Of a DNA stretch of 64,000 bases, positions 13,601 through 26,942 are shown in pieces (the stretch's first letter is position 1; each line of letters begins with the position of its first letter). The notes under the pieces were generated by a model that ran no database searches, had not been told where the DNA came from, and was given only the letters and a program-made list of their open reading frames with translations. The position numbers were made by a program, and so were the translations under genes. The stretch covers positions 23,350,417 to 23,414,416 of the forward strand of contig OY727098.1 in assembly GCA_963402885.1 (NCBI GenBank). The letters are read 5' to 3'. Source of the stretch: Antedon bifida. Its lineage: Eukaryota > Echinodermata > Crinoidea > Comatulida > Antedonidae.

Positions 13601-16600
13601 AGCAACAAGATTACGTAATTAACAGGTAAACTAGTTTGATTACATTTCATCTGGAAAATCGTCACGAGCGAAAGTAAACAAAGATTTCAAACCACGAGTA
13701 CGCATTAGGCATATGCTAATTATGATTGTTTACAACTCGTCACGGTTGAGAAAGTATTTTCACACAGATTGTGAGGAACTTTTATGATTATGCATACAGA
13801 GTAGCCAAACAAGCGCGTTTCATTATGGGATATGTTTTGATTGAAAACTTTGACTGGAAGTCAAAGTTATTTTTTTAACAAAAAAACATCTGTATTTCAG
13901 TTAAATGATTTTTTTTTCGACAAATTTTTGGTGAAAGTTAATAACTATTATGATACTTCAAAATGACCCACCTTTTTTCGAAATCTGTTATTTTTTATTT
14001 TTTTGGAATTAGTCAAAGGGACAATACATCTTTAACATAAAAACAAATAAGCAATGACATTGATATAGTAACATGTTTTTTTAAGTTGATGGTTTAAGTA
14101 AACTGGTTTTAAAAGACAAAGTGTATAAATATACAGTACACAGTAAAAAGTTTTTTAAACACAATTAATTATATTTCAGCAAATGATTGTAGAATTTTTT
14201 TTTAAATGACGCAAAACCTTTGTTTATTTTTACTTTTCTTATTTAGAATGTGGTGGAAATCAACATGGTTGGAATTGTGATAATACATGTTCAAGGTACG
14301 GTGACTCTACTTCATGTAAAAACTTTCAGTTCTGTTTACCTGATCCATATGGATGTAGCTGTGTTACTGGTTACAAAGGATTGAAATGTGATACAGGTAG
14401 GCCTAGAGACAATTATAAACTGAGCAGAATGTAAACGAAAATTATTTTATTTATAAATCCAAGGCAAATTACTGAAAAATAAAAATTCTGTGGGTATTTT
14501 TGCTATTCCAGTGTTATTTGTTATTATCATTATTATTACAATATTTTAAATCTATAGTTTGATTTATTATTAAAGTTTTATTATATTAACTTTATTTTTC
14601 ATGGACATATCATTTCAAGCGTTACATGTTTTTTTGTCGAGTACATTTTAAGGCTAATTCATTAAATTACATAAACAGAATGTCCGTCGGATACATTTGG
14701 TGCAGACTGTTCTCAAACTTGTCATTGTACACAAGGTGGTTGTGATCGATATACAGGAAGATGCACCGACAATCAGGACTCATCTTGTGAATTTCCATGG
14801 ATGGGATCTAACTGCCAAAGTAAGACTGTAACATTCACTCCATCTAGACAATAAAACAACGATTTTGAATTTTTGAATTTTGTTTTGTTATTACCGGAAA
14901 TATGTTTAATGATTCTCCAGTCTAAGATATAACATGCTACAGTTTTCAATATTTCACTACTTTGTTTTACTGTGTTCCATAAACACATTTGATGAGCAAG
15001 GGAAACAATTGTACGTGTTGATAAAATGTCTATTTTAGAATATTTATCGCAGATTTACGATTAAGATCAGTAGGCCTATGGAAAACTGTGCATTTATTTG
15101 AATTTTCAATGAAAAGACTCCTTGAAAGATAAAGAATATTTGTGTTATAAAATTAGGCCATTAGTACGATCAAAGTGAGGACGATGAAATCATATTGATC
15201 GAAGCGTCGAGAAACTCAACAGTTCTTTTTCAGAACTAATATACGTGATGTACCGCAAACTTTATATCAACATTTTATTTTGCCATGCAAACCTTTAAAC
15301 AACAATATAATTGTATCTTTAATTCTACAGGAATTCTCAATAGCACATTTACACCAGCAAATAACGGCCAGATTACAACTGCATCCTGTTCAGTTTATCC
15401 TTCCGTTGGGTACGAAATTGAAGCAATTATTATGGTGATAAATGATGATATCACAGAAAATATCACAACCCCGTTGGAAACAAAACGGGATGATCAGTAT
15501 TCAATGACGTATACATTTACTGTGATAGCTGATTATGACTCAGTATACATATGTGTGACTTCACAGAGTGGTATATTATCTCAGAGTGTTATCTTCTCAG
15601 AAATATTTCGTAAGTTGACCACAATTGTTTGAAAGGCTTAACTGTTTGAAATGATACTAAAGAATTAAAAGAATAATCCATTTTTTCTTAAAAGGTTTAC
15701 CTGTATATAACGGAAGTTTGACGGCACTTAACGTGTTGAGTTCCTCTATCACGATTGGATGGACGGCATGGAGCAGCAATACTGACGATGGAGATGGTCC
15801 AGTTGTCGGATACTTTTTATACCACAAACTGAGCAATACAAATGATTGGAAGAGGACATTATACGAGAATTCTTTATCAGCCAATGTCACTGGGTTAATG
15901 TGGGATACAGAATACACTTTTAGTGTTTCAGCTACAAGACCTGGTAAAGGCGGTGAAGGACCAAATGGAAACAAGGAACTCACAGCTAAAACTCAATGCG
16001 GAAGTACTATTAATCTATTACTCTTACGATAATAATAACTTAAAAAAAAAACAGATGGGTCTTTGATTTAACAATAAATTACAAGCACAATAGGATTATC
16101 GCAATATTGCCGACCATTTGTTGTAACGCTATTATATAATTTTCAAACAATAAATTAAACAATTATGAGAATACCTAGTCGTGAAAACGAAAAATTATTA
16201 TATTCAACAATGCAAATATATTCAATGCGAATATTGTAAGTAAAGAGTAATAATTTTTACAGGTTTGTATTACTTTATGACTAATTTCAATATTATTATT
16301 TCTACTTTTTTAAAATGCTAATCACATCATTCATGTATATTGGTAATTTGTTTTCAGGGCCTTCTTCAGTTCAGAACGTGAAACACAGAGTTATAACAGC
16401 TGAATCCAAAAGTGTAGAAGTTACATGGATAGTAAGTATCATGATAAAAATGAATGTCCTGTACCATCATGAATCTACAATTTACACAATTTACATTTGC
16501 TCTTCGGCATCATCACGTCAGCTGTCATCAACACCATCATTTACAGTACTTACTTTCATTCATTTGTTCCACTTTCTTTTATAGTATTCAGTTGAAAATG

Positions 16601-18742
16601 ACGATACTTTGCAAAATCTTTGTAATTCTTTGTAATTGCGTACCGGTTTTAACGTTTGAATAAAAACAGTATTGCATTAACACATACATTTTTAATTCAC
16701 GTTTCAAGGGAATAGTTGACGTCCAATCATTAAAATGTTTCAGTAAAACATTTGTCTACAACGTTTACCTAAAAGTGGCCAACAATAAAGGGCGTCGTGA
16801 GGAGGTTTACCAGACTCATAGTAATCTACTTACTATCGATAATATTGCATTTTCTGACAGCTATGATATTTTAGTAACTGTGTCGAATGAGGACAGTGAG
16901 AGTATATCTGTTAAGAGTTTACCAGAATTAACAAATGGTAGGTAAAAATAAAAACTTAAAAGCTTAGTTTGTTTGGCCTTTTTGTAATTGATTGTTTGTT
17001 ATATAACGAGTTCAGTATACTAAAATGTATTCGTTTCAGAATGTGAAAATACATGTAATTCTGGTGGCATAGTTGGTGGTACTTTAGTGGCAGGTTTGTG
17101 TATCGGTGTATTAAGTACTATAATGATAATGCAGGGGTAAGCTACTAGAATTTTCCGTTGGTTATTTATCCTAATACATTATAAAATGAAATTACTTTTT
17201 GTATAATAAAACTAATATACGTTTGCTTCTGCTTCCAACATGTCTTTCATTTCGTTATACATTTTAATTATCTGTGGACGAGATTTTTTTGATAACTGTT
17301 TTATGCAGTAGAAAAAATGCGAGTGAAATGACTTCGGTTTCCGTTACAAATATATACATAACTGACATAAAATATAAAATTAAAAGGTCTGTATCTATTA
17401 TAGTAGTGAATGTTTTATTTTTGTTTTGAAGCAAACAACGTCTACGTACAAATATGTGTAGCTCTGACTCTAGTGATGCTCCACATGCTCAACACCAATC
17501 TGGTAATATTAATAATGATTCTTCTTCAAGGTATCTATCAATAAATATTGTTTTTTGAAAAGTTAGTTTACTCTACTTTTGCTTAGTGGTACTTTTATAA
17601 TATTTAATTAATTGATGTCCTTACTTACTTAATTGTCTCGTATGCTAATAAATTCAATTAAGTTTATTAACCAAAGTACAATACAGAAACTCTGATAAGG
17701 CAAAGCAAAGAAAGTACAATAAAATTATCCTCAGTAATTGCAGAGTCAGTTATTTAGCTATGAGTTTAGTATTACGGTACATGAAAAAACCCAAAACAAA
17801 ACAAAAAACATACAAATCTAATTTTCTATGATTATTATTTTTTTTCCAAAGCGTTATAAATCAAGAAAGACCAAATTTAAGTAAATCTGAAGAGAAAACG
17901 TCAAATGAGCTACATGTTTATTACGATTATGAAAATGAGGGTAACGATATAGAATATTCAACATGGTAAGTATGTGCATTGATCTAATTTATTTCACTAG
18001 CACACTAACCCAGTAAACATTCAACACGTTTTGTTAAAACGAAATACAATTATATTGGTTTCAATATATTATTCTACAGTAATAGTATTATAATGTACTG
18101 CTATATATAATAATAATAACAGCACAGCAATATAACTGTAACTGCAGATGTAGTCACTAGTAAATGTTTATAGTTTATAGTGAATTTGTATTTAGTTAAA
18201 GTTTCTTTTGTTTAATTGCCTAATTTGCATATTATTTTATCCAGCAGTTGTTTACTGCATTGGGCAGTCAGTTTCTTTTGTTCTTAGTTCTACTAGTTAG
18301 TTGTAGCTGTGCACCCAGTAAGGGCAGATCATTTGTTGTTACCATCACACCATTTTATTTACCTGGAGTTTACTTACATTCAGTGAATGGATTTATATTT
18401 ATGTTGCTTTGGATTTATACTTATGTTGCTTTGGATTTATACTTATGTTGCTTTGGATTTATACTTATGTTGCTTTGGATTTATATTTATGTTGCTTTTG
18501 GTTTGCCAGTATTCATAAAGAAGATTCGATTACAATCATTCTGTGTATCCTTTATGTATGTTCTGCGTAAACAAACTGCTCGCCAGCCAGCTACACTCAC
18601 CTAATTGTTGTCGCAATTAAAATAACAATAATAATGGGACTTTTAATGTTTATATTATTTCATTTTCAGCGATAACCCAACTGAAGAAAGTGTTTATGCA
18701 TTACCTGATGATGATCCTGACGAATCATTTTATGTAAATTAA
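10693..18742 (+). CDS. locus 2: complete Tie-like receptor with short tyrosine tail, no EGF-D
   Basis: Predicted 762 aa. Exons: signal 10693-10741 (MLVTVTILLQCICSCLG; acceptor ttttag six bases before ATG); Ig1 11078-11365; Ig2 11664-11915; EGF-A 12153-12287; EGF-B 14247-14396 (FCLPDPYGCSC); EGF-C 14679-14819; Ig3 15331-15609; FN3-1 15695-16003; FN3-2 16358-16431 and 16709-16937; TM 17040-17136 (IVGGTLVAGLCIGVLSTIMI); tail 17432-17530, 17852-17965 and 18670-18742. The coding sum is 2289 nt, an exact multiple of three. Compared with loci 1, 3, 4 and 6 the EGF-D exon is missing between EGF-C and Ig3; all these exons are phase 1, so the frame survives. The tail has HVYYDYENEG and ESVYALP and ends SFYVN-stop; the VYTNY motif of the first tail exon in locus 1 is lost here. 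Type I membrane receptor; ligand unknown. Confidence 0.85.
13482..14034. mobile_element. MITE-like element with ~20-bp terminal inverted repeats
   Basis: The left end ttaaagatgtattgtccctt (from 13482) reappears inverted at 14014-14034 (caaagggacaatacatcttt). The interior has no recognisable coding region. It lies in the EGF-A/EGF-B intron of locus 2 and explains most of that intron's length. Probably a non-autonomous DNA transposon. Confidence 0.7.
18389..18498 (+). repeat. 22-bp minisatellite, five units
   Basis: Five consecutive units of ggatttatacttatgttgctt(t), the first and last with minor changes, lie in the intron before the last exon of locus 2. The open frame across it (18248-18604) merely repeats WIYTYVAL-like peptides and is not supported as a gene. 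Confidence 0.85.
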
Positions 18743-19529
18743 TCGACAGCTGTATAAGATGGTATTTACAAAACTGAGAAAAACACAATACGGTTAAATG
18801 TGTATGCTGTAATTAATGGAAGTGGAAGTCATTGTTTGCAATTACAAGTGTGATTGCAGACATTGTTTATTTATGTTCGGGAAATCAAACTTTACTAAAA
18901 TGACGATAATACGTATATTATATAATGAGTAAGAAAAGATGGCGAACACGTTTATAATATAGATTGGTATATAATGGTTTAGTTAAAATATTAAAAACAT
19001 TTAAATTAATAATTACTATAATATATAATACTAATGTTTTTCTTTCTGTTTTTTTTTATTTAGGGATGTTATGTGAACAGTTCCATATTTTAGTTTTAAT
19101 GTGATTCCCTAAAAAGTCGTCTACTGTATATAATTTACCTATTCGATAAAATTCACATTTTTGCATTAGTTTCTGTTTTTTAATGACTTTCTTTCTGAAT
19201 AAAATTTAAATTATTTGAAACATGTTATTATTAAAAATGTGTTTTATTTATAACATATTGTGTAAATATATATTGTGCTACATTATGGTGCAACTATAAT
19301 CGGGGTACCTTGCGATCTCTCCAGGTATGCTACAATAATGGTTTAAGAATGTTGCTACAAAGGCCTCGACATTGCAGTACCAGGCTTATGTTTACAGAAT
19401 GTTGAATTGTTGTTAAAAAACAACACAAAGCAACGAAGAAAAGTCTTTGTTTTCCGTTCATTTTTTTAAAATAATAATGGTATTGTACTAAATTAATTAA
19501 ATTAAATTAAATTTTATTTTCATTTCTAG
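18743..19529. other. 3' flank of locus 2 and 5' flank of locus 3
   Basis: AT-rich, no gene seen. An aataaa near 19199 is a plausible polyadenylation signal for locus 2. The non-coding first exon of locus 3 must lie upstream of the acceptor at 19528-19529 but is not identifiable. Confidence 0.45.
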
Positions 19530-19535
19530 AAAAAC

Positions 19536-22500
19536 ATGATTGTTATAGGCCTACTTGTTATCTTGCTTCAATGTTATTTAAGTTTGGGTAAGTTATGAAT
19601 TTACTTTTAAAGGATTGATCATTTTGCAAATGCATTTATATAGGCCTAATATCTTTCAATAGATGTGTGTTTAGTGAAGCTATTTATTAAATGATCTCCA
19701 CTAATTGAAACAATGCGTCAGGAAGAATTTGAATTAAGCCAAAATGTTACACAATTAGGTTGTGTGTGGAATATTGGTATATTTGTGATGATAATGTAAT
19801 TATAGTGTTATTTAGAAAATAGTACAAGGGCACATGCAAGATCCATCCATGTTCAGGTTCATTTATTAATTTCGTCTCAAAATCTGTAGCTGTCTATTGT
19901 ATTATATCACTGTTGTATTTTCCTATGTGTTTTGAGGCGGAATAAATATGTTTACATTTCGTGTAAAAAACTTAATTTTAAATTATTTGTATTTATATTC
20001 TCCTAAACGCCACGGCCCATTTGATGAATTTGAAAGTTTAAATGCAAGTTTATTAAAAAAAATATCCGTATTTATATGTGTGTATTATACTATAATATTT
20101 AACTGTTTATTTTGTGATTCAGGAAATGATGGATATATAACAGTTTTGAATATAAATCCACAAACCAACAGTTACCAACTATACCAATGTTACACTCCTA
20201 CAACATTTACTAATTATAGTTTGAGTCACGGTAGATCATTTAAAGTCAAGAGTTGGGAAAGTCTAAATGAAATTCCGTGGACCGACGTGCCGCGAGGTGA
20301 TCGTAAGTATGTCGTTCATGAAGCAGTAGGCATGGGAGTATACTATTGTAAGATAGTAAAAGATGACGTCACTACAATTGTTCAAACTATAAGAATACAT
20401 GCAACTGGTAAGGAAATGAAATGAATAGCAATAAGTTAGTCACATGATGTTTGTTACGTTTATTCTACCACCGTACATTTTAGCACCTGGATTAATAGGC
20501 TCTATATATCTGCTGACAAATGTCTGGATATCTTTATTTGTATAACATTGAATTAGTTTAAAAATACTGAACATGTTAACCGACCGACATATTGTTAATA
20601 AAATACTTTGTTAGATTCTTTCAACACTTATACGATTTAAACTTTAAGCAGACCTACGGTAGCCTACGGTAAGTTTAGTTAAGATTTAATACAAAATAAT
20701 ATTTGGATTTGACTATTTATTTTTATAAAGTTTAATAGATGAAAGTAATGTTTTAAGCAATTCATAACACTTTTAGATTTTTTGAAATAAAGTCTTTGTT
20801 TTAAAATGTAACATATCTTATTGAACAGCCTTAATAACGCCCGAAGATTCTAAAAGCACAGTAACTGTAAATGTTGGTGATGATATCACAATAGGATTCA
20901 ACACCGATATAAACAACACTTTATTGTGGAGAAAAGATGGATCTAATGCAATTAAAATTGGAACTGAAACGAGCATGACATTTAACAGGGTAAACACCAG
21001 CGACGCCGGGGTTTATGAGATGCATGAAAATATCAAGTTGATTGTACGAGGTATAGCTATATACAGTTAATGAAAATACTAGCGTGAATTGTAGGCCTAC
21101 TACCAACGGCAAAATACTGATAATACCCTGATAAATAGTATATACAAATAGTCTTCGTATGTTCATTGATACCTCTGACAGTGAGTATTTGTCTACTGTT
21201 TTTAAATGATAATGAAATCATAAAATTGTGTGCGATTTCTTTTTTAGCCTGTCCACGTCACAAATGGGGTCCACCTGACTGCACTGGCGATTGTGAATAC
21301 TGCTATAATGGAGGCGTATGTGATGATAAAACAGGAATATGTATCTGTGCACCTGGATTTAAGGGACCCACGTGTGAAACTGGTAAGAAAAACTGCACTT
21401 ATTACAACACAATAATCAAAAGGACACCTTTTTGTACCATTGTAAAACCAATAAAAAAATCAACTATAAATGTTTTGTTTGTTTATTTTTCTTTCTGTCT
21501 TTTTTTTAACATTTATTACGTAGAATGTGGTGCCAATACACATGGTTGGAATTGTGAAAATCGCTGTATAGATTATGCGTGTAGAAACTATTAGTTTTGC
21601 TTACCTGATCCATATGGTTGTAGCTGTGTAAGCGGGTTTAAAGGCATATCATGTGAAGCAGGTGCACAGACGGTTTTTAAATATTTGTTTAAAGAAATAC
21701 CTTTTATTTTAAAGAAGTTAGGTCTAAAGTGTTATTAATGTTCGTTGTCATTTATTGTACACGTCCATTTACATTCTGTATCTAATTATCATGCACTACT
21801 TTCATATATTTTCAATAACAATATTTTTAAACCTACTAATATACCTTTTACCTTACCATTACCTCTTAGTTTCTTTATGTATCTTTTTTTCAGAATGTCC
21901 ACCAGGTACATTTGGTGCAGATTGTACTCAAACTTGTCATTGTAAACGAGGGTGTTGTGATCGATATACAGGACGATGCACTAGCATTGAAGATTCTTCT
22001 TGTAAATTTCCATGGACCGGATCTAACTGCCAGAGTAAGGTTAACTTTTTAAAAGCATCAGTAATGTGTTAAATGCCGATTGCAGACTACATATATTAAC
22101 ATTGATTATATTCTTATTGTAGATATCGCTAACAGTTTCTATATTAATTCGTAAGGTTTTAACAAACATTCTACAAATTTATAATAATAATAAATAAATA
22201 ACAGTAATAACAATAATATAATAATTACAATCATTTAAAATGATTTAATTAGAATGTCAACCCAAATTCTACGGAGAAAACTGTGATATGGAATGTAACG
22301 TATGCTACGAATGTAACAGATTGACTGGAAATTGCATCACGTGTTCATCAAGTTTTCTTGAACCCGATTGTAAAATTGGTAAGTATCTTGTTAGTACTTT
22401 GGTGAACTATTTATTCGGACAATAAAGTAGTTTGATATACAATGTTTAAACACATGTAAGCTAACATTGACATTTACTTAAAACTAGATGTTTATAACTT

Positions 22501-24454
22501 AACATACTGTAAAATACACTCTATTTTTTATAATGAAAAGGAATCCTGAATACCAAATTTATAACAGCAAATAACGGCCAGAATACATCGGTATCCTGTT
22601 CAGTCCATCACACTGATGCATACAAAGTTCAAACTATGATTATAGTGATGAATAATGGCGTCACTGAAAACATTACAACAGCGATGGAAGCAAAGCAAGA
22701 TGGTCAGAATATAATGATATATACATTTTCTGTGATAGCTGATGTGGATTCGACGTACAATTGTGTAATCTCGCATGAAGGTGTTCTCGCTCAGAGTGTA
22801 ATCATACCAGAAATATTTCGTAAGTAGAATTTAGAAGACTTGTTGAAAACCATGATAATGATTGCAGACAATGATAACTCATTTTAGTTGATACTATTTA
22901 ATCATGCATAACATGTTATATATATTCTATAGATACAAAATTTACGAAATAATTGAATTCCTCAAAAGGTGTACCTGTCTATATTGGAAATTTGATGGTA
23001 CTTAATATTTCAAGCTCCTTTATCACCATTGAATGGACGGCATGGAACAACAATACTGACGATGGAGATGGTCCAGTTGTTGGATACTTTTTATACCACA
23101 AACTGAGCAATACGACCAATTGGAAGAAAGGTTTATATCAAAATAATACATCGGGCACTGTTACTGGGTTAGTGTGGGATACAGAATACACTTTTGCTGT
23201 TTCTGCTGTGAAACCTGGTGAAGGAGGAAGAAGGACCAATTGGGGAAAAGGAACTCCGAACAAAAACGCAATGCGGAAGTAATGTTTGTTACTTATTTAC
23301 AATGATTAAAACAAAAATGTATTCTTTAATTGAAACATTTCATAATTCTTAAAAATATCTAAAAATATGGATACACTTTAATCGTGAACTATTTGTTTTC
23401 AACGATTGTATTTTTACAGGACCTTTTCCAGTTCAGAAGGTAGAACATTGGGTTTTAACAAATGTAGTTTTTAAAAATATCTAAAAATATAGATTAACTT
23501 TAATCGTGAACTATTTTTTCCACAATTTTATTTTTACAGGACCTTTTCCGGTTCAGAAGGTAGAACACTGGGTTTTAACAAATGGAAGTTTTGAAGTGTC
23601 ATGGATAGTAAGTGTAATGAGAATTAATGTTTCACTACATGAACTCGATATTAAACTTCAAACCGAAAATCCTTACAATTAAAAACATTAAAATCAAATT
23701 TACATTTAAAGAACGTGAAGAAGTTTCTCAAAGTAAACATAACGGTAAATTACTGGAACTATTTGATAACTAAACCACAAGGACGTGTAACTTCATAAAA
23801 CAAAACATTAAAATAATGTTCATGTGAGACATGTTTCGGATAACTATTCGTCTGTATACTACCGTTCTTAAACTAAGATACACATTGATGAAAACAATGT
23901 AGTTTGATTATATTTTAAAAGAAACTATAGACTTTTAAAACTTTATTTTACTGTTTTACTTTAGAGAAACTTGGAATTCCAGCCACTGAAATGTCCCAGT
24001 AAGACATTAATGTACAACGTTTACCTAAAAGTGATCAGCAATGAAGAATATGATGAGAAGGTTTACCACACTAATAATACCCAACTGACTATTGATGATA
24101 TTGACGTTGCAGACAGCTATGTAATTTTGGTTACTGTTTCTAATAAAGACAGTGAGAGTATGTCTGTTGGAAGTCCAAATAAACACGAAAATGGTAATGA
24201 AAAGTTAAACTTAAAGTTACATTTTACAAAATGGCACTGTGGTTTGTACCAAGACAACTTAAACAAGTAGTAAATCTATCTATTATTTTAATACTTTTCT
24301 CTTTATCAAACTTTAATAAGTAAACTTAAATTTGCATTACTGTAGTTTCAGAAAATGTCAATACATCTGTTTTTAAAAGTCCTAGTTTAATTGGCGGCGC
24401 TGTTGCAGCTGGTGTGTGCATTGGTACCTTATATACTATTATGATAACCCAATG
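19536..24454 (+). pseudogene. locus 3: decaying Tie-like receptor (nonsense codon, frameshift, no tail)
   Basis: Exons: signal 19536-19587; Ig1 20123-20407; Ig2 20829-21050; EGF-A 21248-21382; EGF-B 21524-21661; EGF-C 21894-22034; EGF-D 22253-22378; Ig3 22541-22819; FN3-1 22969-23278; FN3-2 23540-23607 and 23965-24193; TM 24352-24454 (LIGGAVAAGVCIGTLYTIMI). Lesions: Ig2 lacks 30 nt (in frame) before its last strand. EGF-B has an in-frame TAG at 21592-21594 where sisters have CAG/CAA. FN3-1 is 310 nt rather than 309, with an extra A near 23230 that shifts the C-terminal part of the domain. The first FN3-2 exon is partly duplicated. No cytoplasmic exon is found before locus 4. Both damaged exons are phase 1-1, so skipping them would restore the frame; transcription as a truncated form cannot be excluded. 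Confidence 0.8.
23349..23584 (+). repeat. 122-bp tandem duplication including part of an FN3-2 exon
   Basis: Copy one (about 23349-23464) and copy two (about 23471-23584) both contain intron end, acceptor tttttacag and the exon start GGACCTTTTCC. Only the second copy continues to a donor (ATGGATA|gtaagt). The first is a truncated duplicate exon with a usable-looking acceptor but no matching donor. It is internal to pseudogene locus 3. Confidence 0.8.
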
Positions 24455-26936
24455 GTAAGATGATTAATGTTATATTGTTTTTTTTTTAAATAAATTATAA
24501 TTTCTAATAATTATGTTGCCCCATGATTATATAATTATTTACAGATAAAATGAAAATACATTTCCGTACGTTTCAGTTAATGGACCATTTTGTTCCCATA
24601 TTATAATATTGGCCTATATTTGCTTAAGAATTGTAAATATTTAAATTTATAGAAGGGTAAAGATTAATACATTTATACCACATTTTAATTTCATAGAAAT
24701 AGTAATTATATATTTTATTTTATATTATATAATACTATTTGGAATGTAATACTTGGAAGACACTGTCAAGAAAATAAACTCATGAGTAATAGTTATACAT
24801 ACGCTAAAAATACAAATACTTGACACAGATGCGCTTAAAATCTAAAAATGAAACGATACAAATACAATGTGAATTTATAAATAAAAGAAACAGTAATAGT
24901 AAAGGCGTATTCACTTATAAAGAGTGACATTGTAATTAGTTTACATGAAGGCAGTGATGCCTCAATTGGAGAAGAACTCCAAACAAAACAAAAACGCAAT
25001 GCGGATATAACAGCTTTTGTAACTGAAAGCCTCATTATAATTCTGACTTTTGAAATGTTTTAAGGTTAAGATTTAGGGTAAGATTTGATAGTATTCTGAG
25101 ACAGCGGTGCTCCTGAATAATATGATAAAGAAAAATAAATAAATACAATTTGTATTTAATCGGAAAAATTAATTTATAGTTTAAGACTTGTATTAAAATA
25201 AATATATGTATATTCAAACTCTTTGAATTCTTTGGATTGTTTTGTGAGCTTTTTCTTATTGTCACTAGAGTTCAAAGAAACTCGAATGAATGAAGCATCA
25301 TAGGATTGTTGTGAAGGTTAATACTGACAATTTTAGTCTTGGCTAAGTAAATTAGAAGTGCTGAAATGATAGTTGATGTTGTCATTTCTATTGTATTGTA
25401 AATAAAAATAGTAATTTTATTGGGGAAATGCTGTGTCGTACGAATGTCGTTTAGTGTTTAATAAGAATTAATTTAAAAGTTTCACTGTTGAATCATTTTC
25501 CAGCACCACAAGTTTCAAATGTGTGCGACAATGAACGTGTTCCATTTTCTTCGATTTTTCTTTTTTCGACAACGAAATAAATTGTAAAGTTATGATTTTT
25601 ATTTCCGACTAAAAATGCGCATGTCAGCCGATATGGTCTTCCGGGATCAATGGGTGAATTTAGAACAAATATGTTTGTTATTATAGTGTTTTCCAATTCA
25701 GCAGTGGTTACAATAACATGAACAATTAAACAACTGTGTATTTATTTAAAAAATAACCACACATGGTTGATTTGTTCCATCTTCATAATAATAATAATAA
25801 CAACATAAGTACTTCCTTATTTCATTTACTAGATGTAAGCCATTGATGTTGGATTATTGGTAAATTTCTACTGGAAGCTAATATTGTAAGTATTGGGTGC
25901 TTAATGTGTTTTTTTTAGAAATTCAAACATGGAACATAAATTGATTAATCTGTGGTTTGAAAAAGTAATCTCGACAAGAAGCCCATCTCGAAATCAAGTC
26001 AAATGGGCTTCTTTTCAAGATAGTGATTGGCTTCTTTTCGAAATAAACTGTATTTAAATGTCAAAGAAATAGAAATGTATGATCGTGTTATTTATATCAA
26101 TATATATTAATGACATCCTTAATTATCTCAACAACCAAGCCTAGGGTACGTGCTAGTATTGTACAGTATAATAATTTAAAACACCATTTAAAGAAATAAG
26201 TGGTTTGACAAAGTAATCTCGACAAGAAGCCAATCTCGAAATCATTAGTCTAATGGGCTTATTTTCAAGATGATTGACCTTTTTTCGAAATAAACTGTAT
26301 TTGAATTTCCAAGGAATAAAAATGTATGATCGTGTTATTTATATCAATATATTAATGACCTTACATCCTTAATTATTAACAAAAAAGCCTAGAGTACGTG
26401 GTAGTATTGTATAATAATTTAAAACACCATTTATTACAAATAAGCACCACCAGACATCAATGGCTTACATCTAGTAAATGAAATAAGGAAGCAATTTGAA
26501 TCATGTGATAATAATTATAATTATGATTGTAAATCTGGTGGTGTGGCGCGCATGTGGTTGGTAATGTAAGAGACAGAAACTTTGTTGGACGACCACGATA
26601 CACTGGTGATGCCAAAAGTGTCAGTGTGTTGTTGTTAGGACTACAATACTAATTTAAGTTACAGCAAAATGCATTGTTTTCTTTATTCTCAATCAAACGC
26701 GGATGGAATATGTACAGTGGTTTTTTATAAATAGTAATTCATTTACTTAGTTTAATCTCATCGTTGTATAAATTTATTCTCACAGATGATATAATGAAAT
26801 TGTAGTTTATGAAAAAAATTCATATTTTATTAAAGCTGTCGTACTAAATGCACGCGTTACCCTACCTGGTGCTACTTGAATACTCCTTTTCTATGAGTAA
26901 CTCATACCAAATGCTTTTGGATATCTTATATCTTAG
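24455..26936. other. 3' flank of locus 3 to locus 4; tail exons absent
   Basis: No cytoplasmic exon of the family is visible, unlike downstream of the TM exons in loci 2, 4 and 5. At about 24959-25010 is a stray fragment resembling the 3' end of FN3-1 (caattggagaagaactcc ... acgcaatgcgga). At 25811-26491 lies an inverted-repeat element. The rest is AT-rich with no gene seen. Confidence 0.5.
25811..26491. mobile_element. ~680-bp element with 38-bp inverted termini and internal tandem duplication
   Basis: The termini 25811-25849 (acttccttatttcatttact...) and 26454-26491 are perfect reverse complements over about 38 nt. Inside are two direct copies of about 240 bp (25952-26190 and 26200-26433). 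Each copy contains a small hairpin built on gaagccca...tgggcttc. No open reading frame. Likely a non-autonomous fold-back DNA transposon. Confidence 0.75.
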
Positions 26937-26942
26937 AAAAGT

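Noticed and set aside
15657-15983. Minus-strand open frames antisense to FN3-1 exons (also 4774-5001 and 56757-57077)
   Set aside because: They recur only because the FN3-1 exon sequence is conserved; they are shadows of the coding strand.
18248-18604. 118-codon hydrophobic open frame that could be a membrane protein
   Set aside because: Its hydrophobic repeats are just the translation of a 22-bp intronic minisatellite.
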